DNA of 64,000 nt from Cafeteria roenbergensis. Its lineage: Eukaryota > Sar > Bigyra > Bicosoecida > Cafeteriaceae. The stretch covers positions 864,442 to 928,441 of the forward strand of contig VLTN01000005.1 of the NCBI GenBank assembly GCA_008330645.1. Direction: 5' to 3'. Shown one piece after another: positions 8,510 through 18,400 of the stretch. Position 1 is the first letter of the stretch. Each line of letters starts with the position of its first letter. A program made the position numbers and the translations under genes. The notes beneath the pieces are model-generated. The model had not been told where the DNA came from. It saw nothing but the letters and a program-made list of their open reading frames with translations, and ran no database searches.

Positions 8510-11500
8510 ATGCGCCGCGCAAGCGATGCCTCGGCATCCAAGGGCCGGCCCCCCGAGGCGACCACGTCTTCCCAGTGCCCAACCCAGGCGCTGCCCCACG
8601 GGTGGGCCATGGACAGGTCATCGCGCCAGTTTGTCAACTGCGTCACGGGATCGCGATTCTCGCTGCTGCGCCGCAGCCCAGTGCGTCCTGCAGATGCTGC
8701 TCTCCCGCCTCTCCCTGAGGGGTGGGTCATGCGCGTGGACCACAAGAACTTCGAGGCGTGGTACGTGAACTTGTTCACCCGCCGCGCCCGACGGCAGCGG
8801 CCGGCTCTGCCTGCCGATGCAGCGCTGCCCCCGCTGCCCCCGGGGTGGGCAACGCACTTTGACCACAGGGATCGCCCCTTCTACGTGCACATCGGCGGGC
8901 GAAAAGAGTGGGAGCGACCGGAGGTCACGGACACGCCCCCTGTAGCCGCGCAGCCTCCGCCGCCAGTCCGCCGGCAGCAACCTGCCGCCGCAACCGGCGC
9001 CTCTGGCCCCTCGACTGCGGTAAGGCAAGCCGCCGCCCCCCCACTTCCGGCCCGAGGACCGGCTCCAGTCCCGCACATCGATCCAGCAGCGCATTCCGAG
9101 GCTGCCGCGGCGCACGCTGCGGGACCACCTGGCTCGCCGAGGCCGCTCTCAAACGGCGCGCATGCCGGCGCGATGGCCCACCGCACCGACAAGGCTCCTG
9201 CTCGAAAGCCTGTCGAGGCCCCCTCGAGGCGCACGGGCCTCGCCCCGCTTCTCGTCCGCTCTCGCAACGGCTCGCGGCACCTGCCCAGCTCCGCGGCAGC
9301 TGACGATTGCGACGGCAGCGACGACTCCCCCACCCCCCCCGCGGCAGCGACGAGGCCGCGCGGATTGACTTCGCGAAGCCCCCGTTCCTGCCGCCGCCAA
9401 CCGTGGCCGGGCGCTCCGGTCAGCCTGGCTCGCGCCGGCGCAGCCGCTGCCGCAGCGGCCACTGCCACAGCGGCCGCTGCCGCCAGCAGCCGCCGCCTGC
9501 CGGGCCCGGACACAGGGGCAACTCGCGTGCGCTCTGTCGGCGGATTGCCTGTCAGCCGAGCCACTGCCCGTGCGGGGGACAGCCCGGGCGAGAGGCCGAG
9601 CCGGCGCAGGGCAGCTCGCCGAGAGGCCGGAGCCGCGCAGAGGGCGGGGGCCGGAGCCGCGCAGAGGGCGGGGGCCGGAGCCGCGCAGAGGGCGGGGGCC
9701 GGAGCCGCGCAGAGGGCGGGGGCCGGAGCCGCGCAGAGGGCGGGGGCCGGAGCCGCGCAGAGGGCGGGGGCCGGAGCCGCGCAGAGGGCGGGGGCCGGAG
9801 CCGCGCAGAGGGCGGGGGCCGGAGCCGCGCAGAGGGCGGGGGCCGGAGCCGCGCAGAGGGCGGGGGCCGGAGCCGCGCAGAGGGCGGGGGCCGGAGCCGC
9901 GCAGAGGGCGGGGGCCGGAGCCGCTGGCGCTTCGCCAACATCCAGCCGCCACGCGGCTGTGTCGGGCAGTGCCGCGTCCAAGCGGCGTCTGGCACCGGCC
10001 GCACAGCCCGCCTCTGCCGCCAGCCATCGCCAGCCCAGCCTGCTTGGCAAACACCCGGAGCACTGGCCGCTCGTGCCGGGCCCGTGGCGGCGCCACCGCC
10101 CGCCTCGCCGCAACGGCGCGCCGGCCGGCCACTACGCTGGCGGCGACGGCGTCACACGCCGCGCGCCCTCGGGAACGCTGTTGTGGGCGGAGGACAGCAG
10201 CGACGACGAAATCCAATGCGGGCTGGAACGACGCAGCGACGACGAAAGCCAATGCGGGCTGGAACGACGCAGCGACGACGAAAGCCAATGCGGGCTGGAA
10301 CGACGCGGCGACGACGAAAGCCAATGCGGGCTGGAACAACGCAGCGACGACGAAAGCCAATGCGGGCTGGAACGACGCGGCGGCGCCGCTGCCCGCGCCG
10401 GCCCGTTGCAAGCCGCAGCGCCAGCAGCTGCCGGTGGCGACCGCCCCAGCGGCTCCGGCCAGGCTGCGTTGCACGAGCGGCTGGCTGCAGCTGCATCCAA
10501 GGCGGAAGCCGACGCTCTGCTCCAGCTGCGGCTCTGCCGTGGCGAAGTGTCTCTGCCCGACCCGGTGGCCACCCCACCGGAACTGCCCCCGATCGACGGC
10601 CTGGAGGGCGACGCAGACGGCTCGGTCCTCAAGCGGCTCTTTGGCGAGGCAGGGAGCGAAGGGGCTTTGGTGGTGCGGGCGCCTCTTCTGCGGCTCGGGC
10701 AGGGCGAGGCCGAGGCGTTTGCGGCGGTGGAAGCGGCTCGGGGGGGCGGCCGGGCCCGCGTGGGGCCCGATTCCGCCATTGACGCGGGCCTGGCTACCGC
10801 TTGTGCCGCCACAGCCCTTCGCTTCTGGTCGGCGGCATTCCTGGGGCGGGAGGCGGAGGCGTCCGCGTGCTTCGCTGGCCGGCTGCCCCCCGGGGCGCTG
10901 GCTCCGTACGTGACTCCCGACTCCGTTGTCAAGGCCCACGGCGCCTTTTGCAGCGCGGAGCTGCTGGAGGTTTCAGTTCTCGGGCCGGGCGCCGGAGGAG
11001 GAAGCGACCTCCGCGCTCGCTGCGTGATCGTGGGCACAACGGCGTCGGGCGTGCTGTGGCCCCTGGAACTGCCCCCCCTGACCTTGGCCAAGCTTTCTTC
11101 GGCGCAGGACACCAAGGCGGGCATTACTTCTGTCACGGGCGGCCCTGCCAGCCCATCAGACGCCCATCAGCGCAACTGCCACGCTGCAGCCGTCTCCGTC
11201 GCAGCCCTGCTGGCCGGGCAATGGTCAGCCGTCGCGGACTATCTTTGCTCGACGCAGGCCAGTGCCATGTGCGCCGGCTCTGCCAGAGAGCCGGTCGAGG
11301 GGTCAGCCATGCAGCGCTACGAGCTGCCGGCAGCAGCACGCGCGACAGTCTCCGCCCAGCTGGAGCGGACCCTTCGCGCAGCCATCGCGTGGCGGGGGCG
11401 GTTCCTCGGCTTGGTGGGTCTGGACGCGGCTGCACCATCCGGGGGGGGCTCGGGCGACACGAGCGTGACCGTCTCGTCGGCGTGGCAAGCGTCGCCGCGG

Positions 11501-14500
11501 AGCCGCGAGGCAACAATCTCAACGGACACCTTTGGCATGCGACGGGGCACGATCAGCTCCTGGTCTCTCAAGTCGGCGACGGTGCCTGCCACGCCGCTGC
11601 AGGTTCGATGGCCGGCGGCCGGAGGGGACGCAGCGCCCGGCGCCGAGGCCGCCGCCTTCGTCTGGTTTATGGTCGCTGGCAGGGTGGCGGAGGGGGCGTC
11701 CCTCCTCAGCGATGGGCTGGCCGCCAAGCTCGCTTCGCAGGTGGGGGCAGAGGTCTCCGGTGATGCTGCCGGGCCGGCCGGCAAGGCCGGACCCGCTGAC
11801 GAGGGGGGTGGGCAGAGCCCGGGCTCCACCCGTCGGCTCGCGGCTCGGTGGCTCGCGACCACCCAGACCGTATGCTTCCAGAGAGGCACGCTGCTGTGCG
11901 TGGACGGAGTCCGGCTGGCAGAGCCCGGCGACAGCCCCCGAGACGGCGCCTGGGAAGTAACCTCGCGCTACCGCACGCCGCTGGGCACGGTGGAGTACGC
12001 TGACGTCGTGAACCTGGCTGCCGGTAGCGTGTGCGGGCTCCACATGAGCTCGAGACCGCAGGCGTTCAGGACGCGAGCGGGCCGCCGGCCGCGGCGAGGC
12101 GCAACTTGCGCGCTGTCGGCGACAGCGCCAGCGCCAGCGCCAGCGCCAGCGGCTGGGGCGGAGGCGGGGGCGGGGGCGGGAACCGCCCAAGCCGGTGACG
12201 CCGGCACCGAGGGGCGGCAGTGGACGGCGAGTGGCTTGGCCGTGGTCGGCTCTGAGTCGCACGCCCGCGAAGCCGAGGCGGCTGTCAGGCGATTCATGTC
12301 GGTGCTGGCCGGAGACCCCCGTCGCGCGTGGACCCTTCTCAGCCGGTCCATGGCCCGCACCCTGGACGCGCATCTCGCTGAAACGGACCGGCAGAGCCAG
12401 ATGCTGCGCCAACGGCAACTGCTCGGCGGGTCGGCACCCGCCGGTGTCGGAGCAAGCCCCAGTCCACAAGCGGAGCTGCCTAGCGAGTCGGTGGACGAAT
12501 CGTCCACCGACGCACCCGCGTTCCCCGCTGAGTCCGAGGCGCTTGTGCTGGCTGCCGCAGCGTCGCCCGGCCTGGCCTTTGCCGGGGCGCCCTGGCGGCT
12601 GGACGGCGCTGCCTGGAGGGAGCAAGCAGCCGCCATGGCGGCGGAGCTGTCGGCACACGGCGAGCCGTCCTCGCAAGAGGCCGTGGAGGCGGCTGCCGCC
12701 GCCGCGAGTGCCGCAAAGGCTGCAACGGGCAACGGGCTGGCGTCGGCTCGGGCTGCCGATGACGTCTTCGGCGGCCGCTTGGGCAGGTCCGTCCGAGACG
12801 GAAACGTTGAAAACGACGATGACAACGACGAATTTGGTGGCGGTGGGGATGGCAGGGAGGACCTTCTCTCTCCCGCCCACGTGGCGCCCACCCCTACAAG
12901 CGCCGGAAGTGGCGCCGGGGGCTTCAAGCCTAGCGCCTCGGCTCGCACCGCCGGCGCCGGGGCTGCATCGGACGCCGCTTGGCTGAAGTCTCTCGCGGAC
13001 CCCAGGCCAGCGGAGCCGTCAAACGGCCTCCGCCCGGGCTCCGTGGCCGCATGGAGGTTCGCGCGCCTGATGGGGCCGGGGAGGCGAGGGGCTCTACTCA
13101 GCGTGGACCGCGTGTGGCGGCCGGACGCGGCGGGCGACCCTGGGACCTGGTCGGTGCGGAGCACGTGGGCTTCGAGCCCATTCGTGCGCCACACGTACAA
13201 GGACTCGGTCACCGTGAGCAAGGGCGCGGTGGGAGGGCTCTGTCGGAGCGGGGAGCCCGTCGAAGCGACCCCGGCCACGCCGGACCGCGCGTCGCTGCTG
13301 CTGGTGGCCAGGCCGGCCCGCACGGTCACGCTGGTCGACCGGTTCGCCTTGAGCGCGCTGCCGGGCACTGGCCCCGCTCCGCCGGCTGCCTGTGTCCCTG
13401 TGCGGCTTCTGCCGTGCTCTGAGGCTCTGCTGCGCTCGGGCGGCGGCGCGACGGACGCCCATTGGAGCTGCCGGGGCGTGGCAATTCAGAGGGGTGTGGG
13501 TGTGGGACTGCAAGCCCCGAGCCACGTGCCGATACCAGACGCTGACCGGGCGGCCGGCGCGGCCTCGTGCTCGGCAAAGTCGGCGGCGACCACGGCGGAG
13601 CTCTCCGCCAGATTCGTCACGACGAAGCTTCCGCACGGTTGCGAGCCCCTCCTGACCGCTGCCGTGGCTCGCGTGCCGTGGGACTCGATTGGCAGCACAA
13701 GCGTGCTTTCCACTGCCACGCTACTCGAGACGCGAGTCGTTGACCTATCCCAGGGCCCTGTTCCGGAGTCGTTTTACCCCGTCTACCGTGGCACCGCCCC
13801 GTACCTGAGCCCGAGAGCGCGAGCCTGCTTCACCAGCGACGATGCGCTGGACAGGGACGCGCTGCTGGCTGCGTTCCGAGCCAAGAAGCACCCCGTTGAC
13901 AGGCTGCCCGGGGAGCCGGACTTTCAATTTGTGGGACGCGTCAGGCAGGCCCTCAAGGCTGTGCTTACGTACAACTTGCCAGCCAGCGACCGAGAAAACA
14001 GCGGTCAGCCCGCGTCTTCGGCGATCCTCAGCGGCGTGGGCAAGTGCGTTCACTTTGCTGGCTGCCTTGTTGCGGCTGTGCGAGCTGGCGGCGTGCCTGC
14101 CAGAGTGCTCACCACCCGGACAGTCTCCGGGGCCGAAGGCGCAGACATTCAGCGCCTGGCCGCAGCGCACGGGCAAGGCGACCTTGGCGCCCTTCCCGTT
14201 GCCCCTGCAGGCGCAGCCGCTGCTTCGCGCGCCGCTGTGGCACCCCGGTCCGTGGAATGGAAGCCAGACGCTCCGGCTCGGATCGCCCTGGCCGCGCTCG
14301 CCAGGATAGTGCAGCGCATCGATGCCTCGGCAAGGCGGCAGGGAGCAACCCGAGCCCGACTGGCCGCCCTGGCCCGTGCAATGGAGACGGCCAAGCCTGG
14401 CGAGCCCTGGTGGTCCGGCCTTGCCGACACGGGGGTGAACCGGCGCGTGGTCAATGCCGCTTTATCGGCCAACCCCGTCGCACAGCTGTCGCGCATTCCA

Positions 14501-15325
14501 TCTGTGCGGCTCGCGCTCGAGCTGGGGCACATGCACCTGCGAGTCAGGGCCGCCATCGCCGCTGTCGTCACAGGCCTCCTGACAAGGAGCCTTGCCGATG
14601 CCATCTGCGGGGAGGCGGAGCAGCCCGACGCCGGCTGTGCACGGAGCGAGACCATCGCGAAGGCTCTCAGGGTAAGCGCCGAGTTCGGCACCGCCAGCTT
14701 CCACGCCACGGCAGACTGCTGGATCGAGGGCGTCGGGTGGTGTCCCATTGAGCCGCAGCTGTCCGACTCGAGCGCGCCCCTCGGCGCCTCCCGCGGCGAC
14801 GAGCTCTGCGTGGGCGTGGTCGCTTGCCCCTCGCCAGCACAGCTATGCGATGTGGCCGTCATCAGGCCTCACTTTGGACGAGAGGGGCGCATCTTTGCGT
14901 CTCTGGCCCGGGCTGGCGCCGCAGCGTCGCTCGACCGGATGCAGTTTGGGACGCTGCTAGCTGACGCCCTCGGCCTTGGGGGCTCGGCGGCGGCCTCGTC
15001 CCAGCGAGACGCGCTTGCAAGGCGCGCGCTGGCTGTGATGGGCAAGCGGGAGGACGACTCAGTGAGCGCGGACGACCTGAGGGCGCTTGCCGAGGGTCCC
15101 GCTGGCAGACTCTTGGCACGACTGGTCGCGTGGAGGCTGTGCGAGCAGTCGGCATCCTTGCTCTGGGCGGCCTCTCTGAGCCCTGCGCGCCTGTCCGACT
15201 CTGCAGACCCTGCTGGTATCGACTGCGTTACCAGGACTCGAGTGGCGTGCGAGGAGCCCCAGGTCCGGACAGCAAACCCCTTGGTGTTCTTGGAGAGTGA
15301 GTGCGTGCGCAACCGCCGCTTGTGA
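8510..15325 (+). CDS. WW-domain / transglutaminase-like giant protein
   Basis: 2271 residues without an evident intron. Start chosen at 8510 (MRRASDASAS), just before the first WW-like motif. N terminus: three WW-type units (LPHGWAMDRSSRQF, degenerate; LPPLPEGWVMRVDH; LPPLPPGWATHFDHRDRPFYVH ending KEWERP). Next come Pro/Ala/Arg-rich linkers holding two tandem repeats (9626-9923 and 10202-10381). From about nt 10790 to 13260 lie four loosely similar modules, each opening with a helix of the type FxxxLLxGdxxxaxxLL (for example RFMSVLAGDPRRAWTLL, FVWFMVAGRVAEGASLL), reminiscent of NTF2/SnoaL-like folds. A transglutaminase-like core follows: GVGKCVHFAGCLVAAVRAGG (C1846), SFHATADCW (H2065), GVGWCPIEP with E2081 where Asp is usual. 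The C terminus may hold an EF-hand-like helix pair. WW and TGase-like regions are seen; module fold and function are inferred. Convergent with the USP gene, 119 nt apart. Confidence 0.75.
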   Translation: MRRASDASASKGRPPEATTSSQCPTQALPHGWAMDRSSRQFVNCVTGSRFSLLRRSPVRPADAALPPLPEGWVMRVDHKNFEAWYVNLFTRRARRQRPALPADAALPPLPPGWATHFDHRDRPFYVHIGGRKEWERPEVTDTPPVAAQPPPPVRRQQPAAATGASGPSTAVRQAAAPPLPARGPAPVPHIDPAAHSEAAAAHAAGPPGSPRPLSNGAHAGAMAHRTDKAPARKPVEAPSRRTGLAPLLVRSRNGSRHLPSSAAADDCDGSDDSPTPPAAATRPRGLTSRSPRSCRRQPWPGAPVSLARAGAAAAAAATATAAAAASSRRLPGPDTGATRVRSVGGLPVSRATARAGDSPGERPSRRRAARREAGAAQRAGAGAAQRAGAGAAQRAGAGAAQRAGAGAAQRAGAGAAQRAGAGAAQRAGAGAAQRAGAGAAQRAGAGAAQRAGAGAAQRAGAGAAQRAGAGAAGASPTSSRHAAVSGSAASKRRLAPAAQPASAASHRQPSLLGKHPEHWPLVPGPWRRHRPPRRNGAPAGHYAGGDGVTRRAPSGTLLWAEDSSDDEIQCGLERRSDDESQCGLERRSDDESQCGLERRGDDESQCGLEQRSDDESQCGLERRGGAAARAGPLQAAAPAAAGGDRPSGSGQAALHERLAAAASKAEADALLQLRLCRGEVSLPDPVATPPELPPIDGLEGDADGSVLKRLFGEAGSEGALVVRAPLLRLGQGEAEAFAAVEAARGGGRARVGPDSAIDAGLATACAATALRFWSAAFLGREAEASACFAGRLPPGALAPYVTPDSVVKAHGAFCSAELLEVSVLGPGAGGGSDLRARCVIVGTTASGVLWPLELPPLTLAKLSSAQDTKAGITSVTGGPASPSDAHQRNCHAAAVSVAALLAGQWSAVADYLCSTQASAMCAGSAREPVEGSAMQRYELPAAARATVSAQLERTLRAAIAWRGRFLGLVGLDAAAPSGGGSGDTSVTVSSAWQASPRSREATISTDTFGMRRGTISSWSLKSATVPATPLQVRWPAAGGDAAPGAEAAAFVWFMVAGRVAEGASLLSDGLAAKLASQVGAEVSGDAAGPAGKAGPADEGGGQSPGSTRRLAARWLATTQTVCFQRGTLLCVDGVRLAEPGDSPRDGAWEVTSRYRTPLGTVEYADVVNLAAGSVCGLHMSSRPQAFRTRAGRRPRRGATCALSATAPAPAPAPAAGAEAGAGAGTAQAGDAGTEGRQWTASGLAVVGSESHAREAEAAVRRFMSVLAGDPRRAWTLLSRSMARTLDAHLAETDRQSQMLRQRQLLGGSAPAGVGASPSPQAELPSESVDESSTDAPAFPAESEALVLAAAASPGLAFAGAPWRLDGAAWREQAAAMAAELSAHGEPSSQEAVEAAAAAASAAKAATGNGLASARAADDVFGGRLGRSVRDGNVENDDDNDEFGGGGDGREDLLSPAHVAPTPTSAGSGAGGFKPSASARTAGAGAASDAAWLKSLADPRPAEPSNGLRPGSVAAWRFARLMGPGRRGALLSVDRVWRPDAAGDPGTWSVRSTWASSPFVRHTYKDSVTVSKGAVGGLCRSGEPVEATPATPDRASLLLVARPARTVTLVDRFALSALPGTGPAPPAACVPVRLLPCSEALLRSGGGATDAHWSCRGVAIQRGVGVGLQAPSHVPIPDADRAAGAASCSAKSAATTAELSARFVTTKLPHGCEPLLTAAVARVPWDSIGSTSVLSTATLLETRVVDLSQGPVPESFYPVYRGTAPYLSPRARACFTSDDALDRDALLAAFRAKKHPVDRLPGEPDFQFVGRVRQALKAVLTYNLPASDRENSGQPASSAILSGVGKCVHFAGCLVAAVRAGGVPARVLTTRTVSGAEGADIQRLAAAHGQGDLGALPVAPAGAAAASRAAVAPRSVEWKPDAPARIALAALARIVQRIDASARRQGATRARLAALARAMETAKPGEPWWSGLADTGVNRRVVNAALSANPVAQLSRIPSVRLALELGHMHLRVRAAIAAVVTGLLTRSLADAICGEAEQPDAGCARSETIAKALRVSAEFGTASFHATADCWIEGVGWCPIEPQLSDSSAPLGASRGDELCVGVVACPSPAQLCDVAVIRPHFGREGRIFASLARAGAAASLDRMQFGTLLADALGLGGSAAASSQRDALARRALAVMGKREDDSVSADDLRALAEGPAGRLLARLVAWRLCEQSASLLWAASLSPARLSDSADPAGIDCVTRTRVACEEPQVRTANPLVFLESECVRNRRL
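9626..9923 (+). repeat. 24-bp tandem repeat, 12 copies plus partial
   Basis: Unit gccggagccgcgcagagggc plus gggg, repeated twelve times almost perfectly, then a partial copy. In frame it encodes the octapeptide AQRAGAGA inside the WW/transglutaminase-like protein. The length is a multiple of three, so copy-number change keeps the frame. Confidence 0.95.
10202..10381 (+). repeat. 36-bp tandem repeat, 5 copies
   Basis: Five near-identical 36-nt copies encode the dodecapeptide DDESQCGLERRS (first copy has I for S, later copies vary R/Q and S/G). Acidic and with one Cys per unit, unlike the Ala/Gly-rich linkers beside it. Confidence 0.92.
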
Positions 15326-15444
15326 TTCGCCTTGGCAGCACGCCGCAACATTGCATCGCTCAAACAAAGCAGAAGCAGCGCATGAGCTGCTCTCCTCGCA
15401 CCGTGGGCTGCGCGGGACGCCAACCGCCGCCTCACGCGCGCAAC

Positions 15445-18400
15445 TCAGTCCATCATGGAATCCGCCATGCCGGTCTGGACGAGCACGCAGCGGGAGCTCC
15501 CTCCCGACCGCTCGAGGCTGCTTGCACGCCTCGACTCGGCCAGCGCGTGCGCCGACCGCAGTCGCGTCCCCGCTGCGAGGCGAGACGCAACGTCGCCCAA
15601 GCTCGTTCCAAACGCCTGCGTCAGAAGGGCGGCCACGGTTCCCCTGGGCACGGCCACTCGGCGGCAAGCCGTGTACGGCTGGCGCACGCTGTCCGCGGCC
15701 CCCAGCGGGTGCATCGCGAACTCGTCGGTCGCCCCCAGGACCGCCCGCTCTGCGGACGTGAGCATCAGGCGAGGCGCCGCGCCGGGGTGCATCCGCGGGT
15801 CGAGTTTGGCTGTCTCCACCACCGGCCCCATGCACGCGTCCAGGCTGCGAGCACTCCTGAGCATCGCGCGCATCCGCAGGTATACGTTGTCAGGGAGAAT
15901 CCAGTCGGCGGGCACGTGCCTCAGGTGGTCGGCGTCGAGCGCCGTTGCCTCGTCCATCACGAACCAGTGGACCGTCTTGGCCGTCAACACAACGGGGCTC
16001 ACGACCAACGGAACGACGAACTCGCGCTCCAGCGTCGGCACGACCCCTGGCCGCAGCGACCTCGCAAACACCGCTGCAGCCGGAACCCCGGGCATCGGAG
16101 GTGCCTGGATTGACGCCTCTGGCCCGGGCAGCTGCGCCTCCGGCAGCGGCGGCACCGTGGTGGCCTCCTTCAGCGTCGCGAGCACCTCCGCGTCCATGCA
16201 GTCCGACCGCGCGTCGGGCCCCGTCGCCCCCTGGCCAGAGCCGCCCAGTGCCAGCCAAGCCTCGCTCTCCGCCGCCCCGAGCGCTGCAGACGCGTCGCCG
16301 TTGCTCTGGGCAGCCGTGGCTGCAGCCGCAGCCCGCCGCCCCTCCAGCCCGCGCAGCCTAGCCAGCATCGCGGTCACGGGCCCCTGCGTCCAGTCGGCCT
16401 GCCGGAACGCGTCGGCCGCCGTGGCCCAGCGCCGGTGGATCGCCTGGCTCTGCCGCGTGTGGTCGAGCGTGCCCCAGCTTAGGAGCGCAGTGGCGGGCGC
16501 CCTGGTCCACCGCACGCCCACTGGGAACCGTTGCGCAAAGTTGCAGAGCCGGGACTGGCTGGGCGACGCCACGGGCCCCACGTCCGGCCCGAAGGCCTTG
16601 AGCATGGCGACGCAGAGTCCCACGTGCTCAGCCACCGTGAGCTGGTGGACCCAGGGCGGGCGCGCGAACCATGGCGAGATGCGCTGGCTGCCGTCCATGG
16701 CCGTCGTGGAAGCGGCGTCCCACGAGGTGAACGCAAGCGCCGGCCAGTGCCCCGGAGACCGCTGCGCCTCAGGCTTGGCATCCGATGACGTGTCTGTGGG
16801 GCTGGCCTCGTGGTCAGCGTTGGCCACGCTGAAGTCGTCGCTGCCCTCGCCTTCCCCAGTCTCATCCTCGTCGGTGCCTTCAGGCGCAGCGCCGCCGGCG
16901 CCCGAAGCAGCAGCAGCAGCGGCACCGCCGCCGGCGCCCGAAGCAGCAGCAGCAGCGGCACCGCCGCCGGCGCCCGAAGCAGGTGCTGGCGGCGCATCCT
17001 CCTTCGGCTGCACCAGCGCGCTCGAGAGCCATCCCGCGCCGCCCCACCCTGCCGTGAGCTCTGCCGGGGACAGGGGGCGGGGCAGAGAGAGCTCCTCCTT
17101 GTCCGGATGCACCAGCAGCGCGGCAGCGATGCCCCGCTCGACGCCGTTGATGCGGACAAGGAGGGCCACCTCATCGCGCGCCCAGCGCTCCAGCTCCGCG
17201 CGCGTCATGCCCAAGGCGCCGACGACCTCGCGGGGCCGCTGGGCGGTGGAGGCGACTGCGGCGGCGGTACGAGCAATGTCTGCCAGCACCGTGCCGAGGC
17301 GGATGCCGGCGCTGTCCGCTGCCTCCAGGGTGCCCGAGGCTTGCACGTGCCTGTTGTCAGCCGCGATGAAGGCAGCCACGCGGCGGGGGAGGAGCGCCCG
17401 CTTGACCGACGACACCACCCGACACACGCGCTCCGCGGGCACCACATCGCGCCACCAGGTCGGGCCGGACTCTGCAACGACTGCCGGGGGCGGGGCACCG
17501 TCGGCCGGGGCGGCCGCTGGCGCCGGCTCCTCTGCCGCGCACCCAGCGGCCTTGTCCCACGGCGACGGGCTGATGCCGAGAGGGAGAGTCCCGCCGGGAG
17601 CGGCGTCGTCCAGGGGGGTTGCCTCGGTGGGAGAGGCCGTGTCCGCCGCATCCGGCGCGCCGCCCGCATCGGCGGCGCCAGCAGCGTCAGCTGACCCCTC
17701 CCCTGCCGCGCGCGCGCTCGTTTCGCCGCTGGCAGAGCCCACCATGCCGTCCTGGTCGACCGCCCCGTCCTCCTGCCGCTCGTAGAAGAGCGTGCTCGCC
17801 CGCCGCACGGCAGAGCCGCCCTCCGCAGCCTCCAGCATGTCCGCCTCGCTCACCGAAGTGACCTTGTCGTCGTCCAGCCGCCACCAGGCGCCGTCCTCCC
17901 CGGCAGCGAAGCAGATGTAGTGTCCGCCCTCGGACGTGGGCCCCGTGTGGACCAGAACGGCCTGCAGGCCGAACCGCTCCCGCGAGTGGCGCCGGTAGAG
18001 CCTCTCCACGTACTGGCGGAGCGTCTTGACCACGCTGTTGGCCCCAACCACGTCATCGAAGGTGGCCTGCGGCGCATCCCCGACCATGACGCCGTCGGAG
18101 TCACTGCGCCCGGCAGCTGCCACGGCGGCCGAGTACGCCGCGTCCGACACAGCCCTGGCCGCCGCGGCGGCCGCGGCTTCCAGGTCCGCGCCTCTGACAG
18201 CCGCTGCCGCTCGCTCCCTGGCGCGCTGCTGCTCAAGGGCCTTCTCGGTGGCAAGCGCGCTCCGCTGTTCGGCCTCCTTTGCCGCACTGGCCGCGTCGTC
18301 GACGCGCTTCACAGCGGCCAGAGTTGCCTTGAACTCTGCCTCAGACTCGAACGCGCAACTTCCCAGCTCGAGCATCATGCGAACCTGCGGCGACACCTTC

